Below, piece by piece: positions 24,282-37,099 of a DNA stretch of 64,000 nt. Positions within the stretch are counted from its first letter, which is position 1. Each line of letters begins with the position of its first letter. The notes beneath the pieces were generated by a model. The model saw nothing but the letters and a program-made list of their open reading frames with translations. It was not told the DNA's origin and made no database searches. Origin of the DNA: Calvatia gigantea (Eukaryota; Basidiomycota; Agaricomycetes; Agaricales; Lycoperdaceae); assembly GCA_025093985.1 (NCBI GenBank), contig JACAAK010000003.1:1240001-1304000 (forward strand), in the 5' to 3' direction. The translations under genes and the position numbers were made by a program.

Positions 24282-27200
24282 ATGGCGCTACCGGCACCAG
24301 AAGAGGGAAAGCTTCTCAGCGAAGCGCTAAACACTGTGAAGATCCAGGTCCAACAGATGAAGCGACACCTCGTAGGTGCTCCGTCCATACTAGTACTTCT
24401 GTTCTTGTTCATATACGGCCAACAGGAACTGGATCAGTTGATGGATGCCCTTAAAAGCGCAAGTCTTATGCTTGCAGAGCTCAGAACGTCATCATTGTCG
24501 CCGAAGCAATACTATGAATTATGTGCGTTGACCGCAGCATCAAGCCAACACACTTACACAGTTACTTCCAGACATGGCCGTATTCGATGCCCTTCGGCAT
24601 TTGTCCAATTATCTCTATGATGCACATACTCAAGGTCGTCACCATCTTGCTGACCTGTATGAACTTGTACAATACGCCGGCAACATTGTTCCCCGTCTCT
24701 ACCTGATGATTACCGTCGGCTCCGTCTATATGTCAATACCGGATGCACCTATCAAAGAAATTATGAAGGACATGATGGAAATGTCGCGAGGTGTTCTTCA
24801 TCCAATCAGGGGACTTTTTTTGCGCCATTACCTTAGTGGACAAACGAGAGATCACCTCCCGACTAGGCTTGAATCAGGGTGCGTCCTCCCCATCTTTCGG
24901 AGTTAAAAGACTCTCTTATAAGTGTTTTTTTCAGTCCTACAGGGTGTCTCCAAGACTCTATATCCTTTGTTTTGACCAATTTCATTGAGATGAATAAGCT
25001 GTGGGTTCGCCTCCAGCATCAAGGCCATTCACGCGACCGCGAGAAGCGTGAAATGGAGCGACGCGAGCTTCGGATCCTCGTTGGGACAAATCTTGTACGA
25101 CTCAGTCAGTTGGATGGAGTAGATCTCGAGACGTACCAAAGGATCATCCTTCCAAGCATACTGGAGCAAGTCGTCAACTGCAAGGACGTCATTGCTCAAG
25201 AATACCTTATGGAGGTCGTTATTCAGGTGACTCACCACCATTCTGAGTTGCTTATAACAATTACTTATGTTTGATCAGGTTTTCACTGACGAATTCCATC
25301 TCCACACCCTGGGCCCCTTCTTATCGGCGACTGCTCAGCTCCATCCCAAAGTTAATATCAAACAGATCGTGATTGCTTTAATTGACCGGCTTGCAGCATA
25401 TGCTGCTAGAGAGGCGGAATCGGAGGACCCAGAGGAGACCAAGAAGCAGGAGGAAGCTGCTGCCAGGCGGCTTGCGGAGAAAGTGAAGGAGCAGAAAGCC
25501 AAGGCAAGGCTAAACGGCGGTTACCAACCATCATCCCCGACCTCACCAACGTCCGAATCAAATGCATGGACCTCCCCAACCTCTCCAACTGTTGAGCCGT
25601 CTACACCTACTGATCCCGAGAAAGTGTCTGTGCCACAAACACCCAGCACACCCAGCTCTGAGGCCAAGGGCAAGGAGAAGGAAGGCGCCCCTGTCCGCAA
25701 GTTTAGAGGGGTCCCAGAAAATGTTCAGCTCTTTGAAGTTTTCTGGAAACAGGTCGTTGAACTTATTAAGGTAGGCGTGGTCCTTCGCTTAAGCTATCAC
25801 AATCTCTCACCTTTCAAAGGCCCGGCCTGATCTTTTAATACAAGATATTACTGCCCTGTTTGTCTCTCTTACAAACCTATCTGTGAGCTGCTATCCGGAC
25901 AGACTGGAATATGTGGACCAAATCCTTGGCTTCGCGGCTGAGAAAATTAAGGAGTATAGTGAAAAGTAAGTCAATTCATTGACCACCACCCCCTCTCTAG
26001 CTGATGATCCTGCAGCCCAGATCTACACGCCCAACAGACAACAGCAAACCTTTCGGCTTTGCTTGTGGCACCCATCAATTCTTATCAATCTGTCCTGACG
26101 TTACTCGCCATTCCCAATTATGTGCCACTATTGTCAAAACAATTGTTTTCCACCCGGCGTTCAATAGCGCATTCAATTATCTCATCAGTCCTTAAGAATG
26201 AAACAATTTTAGAGACACCGGAGGATGTTGATGGCGTATTAGAACTTTGCCACGTCCTTATCAAAGATCAATCCGATTCCGCCTCTAACCCACATGCACC
26301 CAACGATCAACAAGCTCATCCCAGAGAGGTACGAAGACACGGTCCATACTTTGTTGAGAGGGAAGAGATGGCGGAAGAACAAGGATGGGTTGCGCGAATG
26401 GTCCACCTTTTCCGCGCTGAGTCTCTTGATGTGCAATTTGAGGTTAGCCTTTTTCCGACTCCCTGTTTTTCTTTCGCCTGAAACCGGGTCGTGCGTAGTT
26501 GTTACAGTCTGCAAGACGGCACTTTGAGATTGGCGGTGACAGGATGCGGTTCACATTCCCTGCTCTCATCACATCTTCGATCAAACTTTGCCGCCGCTAT
26601 AAGAGCCGAGAGCATGTGGTGAGTTTGCTTATTGGATATCTTGGTGGCGCCAGTGATGTCACATTTCACAGGAGGTAGATTGGCAGACGAAAGTGGCCAC
26701 CATTCTCAAATTCATCCGGCAACTTACGTCGATATTGGCAACGCAAGTCGAAGGCACCCTCTATCGCCCTGCGTTTATTCCTTCTGGCGGCACAGATTGC
26801 GGACGAGTGCGGCTTCGAGGATCTGACCTATGATTTCTATGTCCAAGCCTTCACGGTTTATGAAGACAGTATCTCTGAATCTCGTGCTCAATTGCAAGCA
26901 ATAACGCTCATTACTGGGACTTTGGCGGGTGCCAGGGTCTTCGGCGTCGATAACTACGATACATTGATTACCAAGGCGGCCCTGCACGGTGCGAAGCTTC
27001 TTAAAAAGAGCCATCAGGCCTCAGCAGTTGGCCTTGCCAGTCACTTGTGGTGGCAAGAGGTGCCTCCATCCGCCGAGAGTGACGCGCCTGATGAGAAATC
27101 GGAGAAACCAGCAACAAAGCAGGGTGGGTCTGGAGAAGATATGGTTAAATCTGTGCGTCGTCCTACCCTCCCTTTGACTGCTCATGTTGACAGTGTGCTT

Positions 27201-27688
27201 GGATACAGTACCCCCACCAAGATAGCCAACGTGTTTTGGAATGTCTCCAGAAATCCCTCCGTATCGCCAATTCGGCTATTGAGGAGATCGTCACTGTCCA
27301 ACTCTACTGTGATACCCTGGATCAATACCTCTATTATCTTGACCGCGGTGCACCAGCAGTAAGTAATTATTGCGCGTTTCCCTACTCTCAAGCCTTATTC
27401 ATCATTTCATAGGTCGCAGCCAAGTTTGTCAACAGTCTTGTAGAGCTCATCACTTCTAGCATTGATAATATCTCCTCCCCGGATATCCACCCATCCCAAC
27501 TTGCTCCTCCCGGTCTCATTGAAGGCGTGCAAACTCCTGAAATGATTTCACGGCATTTCAGAAATACACTGATCTACATCCAACAACGAAAGAATGCCGC
27601 CGTTGAAGGTGCTAAGCCAGAAGTGAATTCAAGATGGAATGATGTAGATGTTGTAGGAGCTTGCTTGAAGATGGGAGTTGGGCGGTAA
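24282..27688 (+). CDS. VPS35: Retromer core subunit Vps35, with one apparent one-base frame break
   Basis: Alpha-solenoid core of retromer, which recycles receptors from endosomes to the Golgi. It starts [20 protein letters not shown]; conserved blocks are [30 protein letters not shown], the Vps26-binding [19 protein letters not shown] region (here [10 protein letters not shown]), [48 protein letters not shown] and [18 protein letters not shown] Ser/Thr/Pro-rich insertion sits near 25,520-25,690. Introns are 45-70 nt and keep frame; stop 27686-27688. The one exception is at 26767-26769, where a run of three C must be read as two to join GTLYR to [13 protein letters not shown]. The rest of the gene is clean. 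Confidence 0.93.
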
Positions 27689-27921
27689 TTTTTCTCTGAG
27701 TTCTACCGTTCGGTGGCTGGCTGCTCTGTGTTACATATATCCCCTTCGGGGGGGATTCAACACCGTCGTATACTCCAATCTTTCCTTTCGCATATCCCTT
27801 ACTTTCGCCCGCACGATTATAATGTTCCATTGTTTATCACTTGGTATCCAGTATTGTATTTCACACCTTTTTTATACAATTTTTTTTTTGGAAACCTTGA
27901 CCTTTTGAGACCCGCCTGTTT

Positions 27922-29553
27922 TCAGCCTGTCTTCGCCTTAAGTCTTCTCCACAGTGTCATGTGCATAACCCCACCCAAAGCTACCACGGCGATTTGAATT
28001 GCTACGTAGTTGCGCATACCGATCTTGACACCGGCGCCCCCCAGTACAGCTCCAGTGACCCTTCCGGTGTAGTTGCTGTACTGAATGACCATGCTAATCT
28101 TTCCATTCCACGACGAGGGCAATTGCTTGGACAAGAGGCTGAGCGTACAGGTGCTTGCCAAGTTGAACCCGAGCGCGATGAGGAACCAACAAACGAAGAA
28201 ACTTGCAAAATTGAGTCTCTCTGTGATTACGATGGTGAACATGATAATAAGACCCGCAAAACCTAATGACGATCCTGTGGCAAGAGTCATTCGATCCTGG
28301 ATTTTGCGGGCATAGAAGATGTTAAGGAGGAGAAAAGGGAGTGTGGCGACACCACCTAATGCAATGAAGTTTCCGGCTTGGTAAGGAGAGTAGTTGAGTG
28401 CGATGGCGGAGAAGATTGGAATATTGGTTTCCCAGCCTGCGAGGATGAAGAAGCAGGTCATGGCGTAGTAACACATGCAGATGATGACTCCTAATTGTTG
28501 CCTGTCGAGGTTATGGAAGTCATTGTCTGCTGGTTCGGGGGGCGAAGCGGTGATAGTTACTTCCCCCCTGGGGTTGCAGGAAGGAAGATCTACGGAGGTA
28601 GCTTCAACCTCATCCACCCGACGTGTTACGATGACTTGGAGTGGCAAAGTATTGTTGGAGGTGGGCACCTCTTCAAACGTGAGGCGACTAAGTGTCCAGA
28701 ACAATAGCCATGCGGCAACCATCACCCAACCAGGGCTTGTGTACCCATTGAAAATCTTGTTAGAGAAACCGACTTTGTACAGTAGACCTCCAAGAAAAGG
28801 ACCAGCGGAGAAGCCGAACCCCTGGCCAAGGACCACCCAACTGGCAAGCATCGTTCTCCTCCGGACACCGACGATGCGAGGATCAGTACAGTAACGTCGC
28901 GTAAACATGAAGGACGTGAAGCCGAATCCTGCGACTATTCGCCCAATGAGGATCAAGTAGAGGTAATCGGCCAAGAATGCGAAGGCATGCAGTAAATTTC
29001 CCAGAACCATGGCGGCGTAGGCGATATTGAACGGCCGTACATAGCCTTCTGCTCGAGGATTTAGCATCACATACGCACGGTGAAGAATCCGCTCCCCATA
29101 CTTTGATGATATTTGTTGATAAAAAATAGTGCGATCCCAGAAAACACCATTGGAATGCCGATTGTCAACCCGGCAAAGATGTTGCTTCCTCCGAAGATGT
29201 TCCGCATAACCGCTTGCTGAAGCTACGATTACGAAAAATGAGAGCTAAACGCGATCTATCATCAACTGTTGACCACAAGAGACTGGGAAGGTGCCCACTT
29301 GGAACAGTGCATTGCCTGCGATGACAATGAAAAGTGACTTGAGAGGAGGTAGTTTCAGCTCTGGATTAACCTCATGTAGATCTCCATAGTCCCCAGGCGC
29401 CTCTGAAGGAGGCACAACGCCCAATTGCATCTCGGTTTCTCTGACGAGCATTTCGATGGAACCCGGAAGCGTAGTTCCAGTCGCTTTGCTACTTGCATAG
29501 TGGGACCGTCCAGACGCAGCCGCGGATGCCTCTGTGAGTGCTTGAGTTGACAT
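27922..29553 (-). CDS. MFS transporter
   Basis: A major facilitator with a cytoplasmic N-terminal tail (MSTQALTEASAAASG) and helices such as FIVIAGNALFQ, FAGLTIGIPMVFSGIALFFI, NIAYAAMVLGNLLHAFAFLA, YLYLILIGRIVAGFGF and TMLASWVVLGQGFGF. FTRRYCTDPRIVGVRRRT is the loop 4-5 signature of a fungal MFS group related to SPX/ferric-type and vacuolar porters. About 450 residues. Introns: one after LFQ near 29,200-29,300 and one of 53 nt at about 29054-29106 joining INKYHQ to KGYVRPFNIAY. The stop at 27922 follows a Lys-rich end. The substrate is unknown; the gene looks intact. Confidence 0.82.
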
Positions 29554-30112
29554 TGAGGTGCACGAGTGCAACTAGTGATCTTTAATATACCCTGGTTGGT
29601 GGGCGCCTATTCACCTCCACCCGCGTCAAGAACGGACGATGAATAACGGCTGTGGGAAGTTCGGCATTTCCTTGGCTAGCATGGGGCACGGACGACTTGT
29701 TCCGTTCCTGTGCCAGGATGGTATTCCGGCTGGGGCGGAAGACTTAGAATCGCGAGATATTCCCCTATTAAAATTCCAGGTAACCAGTAAAGAACCTATA
29801 ACGTGAAGTAATACAATGAGATTTTGCATTGGACGAGGGACACAACTGTTTTATCGAAAATAGTAACCAATGTTCAGCTGCACACGGCTTAGTGGCACGA
29901 AGATATTGAAAGAAAAGATCATCCCCAGAAAGCCATGGCAGATGTAACGGAGACATGCCTGATATTCATTTCGAGAGTCGTCACTCAACGCGTCGGCTGG
30001 TCACGCGTGCTTAATCTGGTCACTCAGATTCGGTCCTGTCGGTCTCGTCCAGTGCTATCCAACAAGGAACGTACTTGATACCCATTTCGCACGTCTCAGG
30101 CTTCCTCTGACA
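29554..30112. other. Divergent intergenic region, MFS / DBF2
   Basis: 559 bp between two start codons pointing apart; holds both promoters. No RNA gene or repeat seen. Confidence 0.45.
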
Positions 30113-32028
<1,916 letters not shown>

Positions 32029-32327
32029 ATACCCAGTTTTATTTGCTTTCTCCGGTCTGATCGCTGTGCAATTTATAATAACTCGAATCTTTTTGGATCT
32101 TTTCTAATGGAATTCTTACGCAGGCGCATGTTTATTCAAAAGGCCATCGAAAGTTGTGGTACATCTTCGAACACAAACATTAAATTACTGGTAAGGTAAC
32201 GCAATGGCGAAGTCCATAAAGCCTAAATGAATGAAAGCGTGATATCATGAAACACGAAGAAGGTGCGTCCATTAAGTCGTTAATGAAAAAAAGAAGAATC
32301 AGCATCCAACGTTCAGGCCCGCTGCGA

Positions 32328-33100
32328 TTAGATGTTGGTTTGGCGCAAGGTGATAACCCAGTTCTTTCGTCCGTACTAATTCACGCATCAGCCAAAATAG
32401 AACTAAAGGCGAATGGGACTAGCATACCTTCGGCCGTTTCTCAACATAAACTACATTATCATCGACTTCAGACGATTTCCGCTTGAAGTTGATATGAAAT
32501 TTTAGTGGCGCTTCCTGCCCATCCTCCTATGGTTATTGAATCAGACAAATGACGAGAGGATGCGAAAACATAACAAACCGGAGTAACAATTACACTCGAT
32601 GATCTTGATGTACTCGTAGAATTTGCCGGAAGGATGTCCCTCTCCCAGTCAGGATGGGGTTCCGAAGGAACATCAGGTAGTGGCCGATGGGGGAGAGAGC
32701 AGGCGTCACATCCACTGGAAGGATACATGAGCATCTCGGCGAATGCGCCTTGTGTCGACCGGTGGGCTCTTGCGAGATGCTCAGACAGTGCGGCGTTTAC
32801 GTTAAGCAAATCATTCGCGGTCGGACCAGTGACCCACGAAGTGGCGGACGTGTAGATGTCGGACTCAACGATAGGACTGTAGGTTTGTACAATCACTGGG
32901 TAGGGCTTTGTGGAGACTTCCTTCACGGATAGCCTAGCAGCTTTGTCCGTATCGACATTCAGGCCAAGTTTGCTGGCTCGCTGCTTGGCATGGCGAGTGA
33001 CGTGACGGGAGATACGTCGTCTACGAGCCTCGGCGAAAAAGTAGGCATCCGCGATCCGGAGGGTGTAGATGACATGAGCAAAATGGGAATCGGATAACAT
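32328..33100 (-). CDS. Conserved-looking hypothetical protein
   Basis: Three exons with introns 32527-32578 and 32376-32427, both 52 nt with good GT and AG ends. The protein of about 220 residues starts MLSDSHFAHVIYTLRIADAY, has an Arg/His/Lys-rich stretch (ARRRRISRHVTRHAKQRASK), a Ser/Thr/Pro-rich centre, and ends with a basic segment, HINFKRKSSEVDDNVVYVEK continuing to RQTNI. No membrane segment, zinc site or known domain. The basic stretch could bind nucleic acid or be a nuclear signal, but that is a guess. The clean splicing and long ORF support a real gene. Confidence 0.55.
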
Positions 33101-33363
33101 ATTAAATTGTTAGAGCAATGCGCTGAGATAGACGTTGTTCGTGGGGCGTGGGCGTGAGGGAATCGATGGACTTTTAGGAAGGCCAGGAATGCACGCACAG
33201 CGTGTGAGGTATAAAAAACGAAGGGCAGTGGAAGGAGCAAGGGCGGACAAGGGGGGACACAATAACGGCTGGGCTGGGGGAAGGAAGCTTTATAGTGTTT
33301 TTTCTACATCTGGACCCACAAGTCTACACTGGAATAGCGAAACAATAGAAGACAGGAACGGGT

Positions 33364-33556
33364 TTATGAGATTTGACAGATCTCCAGGCTTGGCCAATTG
33401 TTTTCAAAAGGATTCTCTGTCATGGAACAAGGACACCTTTTAAAAGGTAACGGCAACTGCTACCTGCGATGATGGAACCAGTTTGGTAGACGGTGTGAAG
33501 CAGAGATTTAAAAGGATACTGTTGTTCTTCCACTCCGCTTGCGTTGTCGTTGGTCA
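33364..33556 (-). CDS. Possible two-exon small ORF
   Basis: ATG at 33556 reads MTNDNASGVEEQQYPFKSLL; a 47-nt intron (33417-33463, GT..AG) keeps frame into ENPFENNWPSLEICQIS and a TAA at 33364-33366, 48 residues in all. It may be a small protein or the 5' part of a longer unseen gene. It matches no family I know. Confidence 0.25.
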
Positions 33557-34504
33557 TTCCAATTGAGAAAGCTGACGACGGAGTTGGGAAAAGAACAACA
33601 GCACATGACAGCCCTGATCAATTTCGGGGTCGTTCAACGTTCTGTATTTACTTAATCATCATTAAGTTAATTCAAAATCAACACTCGATCCGTAGCTTTC
33701 CCTGATGACAAACTCGCCTCTCTGTCCCCAGTTGACTGGGATGGCTCGCCCGGTGGCCACCTGTAATTTTCCCCTCCCTATTACGGGTACTTGAACCGAG
33801 ATTTTCATATACGTAGCGTTAGTACTAGAGAGTACTGCCGTGCTATGATTTTTCGAGGAGCCTTTGGGATCCTCTCGGGTTGAAATAATCTGCAGTCTGC
33901 AGACGAGGGCTCCAAGGTTATAAATCTGCCGTCACTTTCCAGATCTTTCCAAATCTCGTAGGGTTTTGACATAAATGTTTTACTGGATGTAAACATTGTA
34001 TCACGAATGTGTACCCTGGTTCTCAACTTGATATCTTCACAAAAACCCAGGAATTTTCAAGGATAGTTGCAGACAAGCTTGTATGCGTGATAGGGGCGAG
34101 TGACTTGGAACTCCGCGAAGACTGATTGCGTTGCTACATTAATTTGGCCACTGACACAATGCGACAGCTGGGTGGCCAATCCGTAAACAATTGGATGCAT
34201 GCTCATCGGAGTTGCTCTGATGTGGCCATCATCGAGATACAATTCTACCTTTATTAAATCACATTCATACACATGTGCGCAAGATTTTCAACAGAGGTTA
34301 CATTCTGAGGAGGGAGGTACAGAGCAGGCCCGCCGAGAGTGGTCAGCATCAAGCGTTGTGAACACGTGGCGGAGACGGGTCACAGCGGCCGGTTGACATG
34401 TGATAGAAAAGAATCAACGCATTTTTCCCAGAACTTCAACTTGAAGTGAGGTAGTATCTCATCCCGCGCACATTGGAGAGACTCCTTGGTTGCTTTATTC
34501 CAGA
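33557..34504. other. Intergenic region upstream of RPA12
   Basis: About 950 bp without a convincing gene on either strand; a few short AT-biased ORFs lack splice or codon support. Confidence 0.4.
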
Positions 34505-35145
34505 ATGGCTTCTGCACATAAGATAGGTCAGCATAACTTACCACTACATACAGCCAAGTCCTCAAACGAAACAAATCAGGATCTCTTCTTTTTTGTCCGG
34601 AGTGCGGTACTCTACTCGACCGACCCAAAGACGGTGAGGACAAAGTATCCTGCGACCAATGTCGTCATGAAGAGCCAGCGAGTTGTGCGTTGATTTTGAA
34701 TCAGTGTTGTAGAACAGACACCAAGGGCTTCAACTATTAAATAGCATACGATAATATCGTGATTACAACCTGGTCTCATCCCGATGCATTCCCTTCTGCG
34801 TTGAGGCAGAAAAGAAAAACGCAGACGAAACTGCATGAAAAGGGAGATCAGGGCACTTTGGTGAGTATCCTTGTTATGGTTTAATGAATGAGTCTTTAAG
34901 CAAGGATCAGGTATCAGAGAAATGCCCGGCTTGCGGCCACATGGACGCCTATTCAAAGGAAATGCAGGTGTGTGAATGACGTTGGTTTACAAGAAGATGA
35001 CATTGACTGCAGGCTAGTTGCGAAGCGCGGATGAAGGATCAACAGTGTTCTATACGGTACGTCTTTGGTGGTGACGAATATGAGTTGTCCTGACTGTCGA
35101 AATAAGTGTGCATCATGCAAGCATGGGTGGCGTGTCAACAATTAA
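34505..35145 (+). CDS. RPA12: RNA polymerase I subunit RPA12 (TFIIS-like zinc ribbons)
   Basis: Small Pol I subunit needed for transcript cleavage and termination. Six short exons make about 118 residues; introns are 34527-34579, 34685-34744, 34861-34910, 34968-35017 and 35057-35106 (50-60 nt each), so introns take up nearly half of the gene. The N-terminal ribbon is LLFCPECGTLLDRPKDGEDK with CDQCRHEEPASSYD. The linker reads ITTWSHPDAFPSALRQKR, and the C-terminal ribbon EKCPACGHMDAYSKEMQ, with the hairpin RSADEGSTVFYT and CASCKHGWRVNN. The acidic RSADEG hairpin reaches the active site to stimulate cleavage. All eight cysteines are present and the frame is intact. Confidence 0.93.
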
Positions 35146-35175
35146 AGAAAGGGTCTGGGCGGATGGGTATATTGA

Positions 35176-35520
35176 TTAGACATAGACGCCAACACTGCAG
35201 AACAGAGAGACAATGCCAAAGCCACCGAGCAGGCTGGCAGTAGATGCTACTGCAAGTTCCCGGAGTGGGAGTGATTGTTTTGGTAGACTATAAAGGGTTA
35301 GTTAGGAGTTGAAACAGGAGCGGGGGGAAAGCGTACATTGTAAAGTAGAAGGCAAGACCGAAGGTGGACGCCAGCAACACGAGGGCAAGGTATGGAAGAG
35401 TGGCGGTTGGCACGGGTGGTGCAAACGATGGAAGCGCGTCAAAGGTGACCTAAAGAATGGTAAGTAGAATGGCTGGAGCAGAACGGGTGGAGGTACCTTA
35501 GCCTGTTGATAGTCCGCCAT
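35176..35520 (-). CDS. OST5: Oligosaccharyltransferase subunit Ost5 (TMEM258-like)
   Basis: An 82-residue protein with two membrane helices (PYLALVLLASTFGLAFYF and ASTASLLGGFGIVSLFCSVG), the size and layout of Ost5/TMEM258, a small subunit of the ER N-glycosylation enzyme. Three exons, introns 35450-35496 (47 nt) and 35288-35336 (49 nt). It starts MADYQQAKVTFDALPSFAPP. Its stop lies 30 bp from the RPA12 stop on the opposite strand, so the two are tail to tail; it is divergent from YOP1. Together with DPM1 it is the second N-glycan pathway gene of the window. Confidence 0.85.
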
Positions 35521-35650
35521 CGTGGAACAGAATGACGAGCCGCCACGCCAGCGGAGCGTTTCACAAGACGTCACACACCAACTAAGACAAACATATGCAA
35601 GCACAAAATATTAACTCGGCTGGCAACTCCTTCTCCCCATCCCAACCATC

Positions 35651-36323
35651 ATGTCCGCCACCCAGAAGATCCAGCAGCACCCTGTCTTCCTACAGGTTCA
35701 GAACAAGGCTCAATACCACGTCAACCAGCTCGACAAGGAGGTACGCCTCTCATTTTGACCCATAGAAATTGTCGTTTGACCTTCCCAATACAGCTCTCCA
35801 AGTATCCTGTCCTCAATAACATTGAGCAACGCACTCAAATCCCCAAGACATATGCCGTCCTCGGCGCTGTCTCTCTTATTGCCATCCTCCATGCATTCAA
35901 CCCCCTTGCTGCTCCTGTCTCAAACCTTGTTGGATGGGGTTTGCCAGCTTACCTTTCGTTCAAGGCCCTCGAATCACCGGCCGCCAACGATGATGTTCAG
36001 TGGTTAACCTATTGGGTCGTTTTCGGTTTCTTCAATTTCCTGGAGAGTTTCGCTATTCGCCCTCTCCTCTACTACCTCCCCTGGTACTACGCCTTCAAGA
36101 CCGTTTTCATCATCTGGCTGCAGCTGCCTGCTTTCCGCGTGAGTAACCCTAATTCGGAACGCGTGGTGTGTCCCTCTCGCTTACCATTTACCTGCGTTGT
36201 CCACGTTTTCAGGGTGCTCAAACTACATACTTTGCCCTCCTCAAGCCTGTCCTCTCTAATATCAGTAGCCAGTCTCGCGTTGTTGCTCCCACGACGACAA
36301 CTGCGGACCCTCACCACGAGTAA
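35651..36323 (+). CDS. YOP1: ER-shaping protein Yop1 (DP1/TB2/HVA22 family)
   Basis: Reticulon-like membrane protein that curves ER tubules. The N-terminal amphipathic part reads QNKAQYHVNQLDKELSKYPV; hairpin membrane segments are TYAVLGAVSLIAILHAFNP, SNLVGWGLPAYLSFKALES and YWVVFGFFNFLESFA. They are followed by the family signature PLLYYLPWYYAFKTVFIIWL and LPAFRGAQTTYFALLKPVL. Introns 35741-35793 and 36139-36212; stop 36321-36323. About 180 residues, normal for the family. Confidence 0.95.
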
Positions 36324-37099
36324 AGATACTCGGTTTCTAGTCCTACTTCTTTCATTTTGGGAACGAATGGAGCTTTACCCGACTCTTTTCTTTTTAACCA
36401 CTCCCTCTCCACTAGACTTTTTTTGAATCTCTGTAATAGTCTGATGCTCTTGTATGGTGGTTTTTTCAGTATCTACTTTATGTTAACTTTCTTTTACGTT
36501 TTCTTCCGGCCAGCTTTCTCCTGTGAATGTAACCGCCTCCATTTGTCATCCTTTCCGATCGGTAACTGCCGACGTCACATTTTTCGAGCAAGAATAGACG
36601 TGTGCGATTTTCTCGAACCCACTGGGAGTAAATTAAGCAAGGATCCAAAGCTTCACATGGTTCACACACCAAACTTAGTTTTGCTTTTTATGCCAAAAAG
36701 AGTGATTCAACACTGGCAGTTTTCAATGTAAAAGTCAAGGCAACCAGCACAACGCTTATCAGACTTCGATCATGAAAACGTTCTTCAGCGCACTCGGCCG
36801 TTTTACCGCTTAGGATCTCGCACCACCTGGGACATCGGGAAGGCCACAAGCCCCCGCTCCCCGCAATGCCATTTGGTAGGGCCTCCATGTGATACGGCTG
36901 AAAGTTCTCAGACAGCTGCTGATAGCATCACATTTTCCAACCCAAACAACCTCTCGGCGGCGGCACCTCGCCGCGAAACAGGTGGGTAGCAGACTAAAAA
37001 TAAAAGGTTAGTGCTGCTTGAATTTCCAGGCGGAACTTACTGTGCTTGAGGGACATCCTCTTCTCTCTCCGCTTTTGTGCGCCTCTCTTTCTTGTCACT
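36324..37099. other. Intergenic region between YOP1 and the UNC93-like pair
   Basis: 776 bp; 3' UTR of YOP1 and promoter of the next gene. Short ORFs here look like chance. Confidence 0.45.

Noticed and set aside
29041..29110. A possible 26-nt ultra-short intron (GTATGT...GCAG) in the MFS gene
   Set aside because: An upstream donor gives a normal 53-nt intron (CAA A|GTATGG...GAGCAG) that joins INKYHQ to KGYVRPFNIAY in frame, so no unusual intron is needed.
34199..34396. Plus-strand ORF upstream of RPA12
   Set aside because: No conserved motif, weak coding look, and it ends before the well-supported RPA12 start at 34505.
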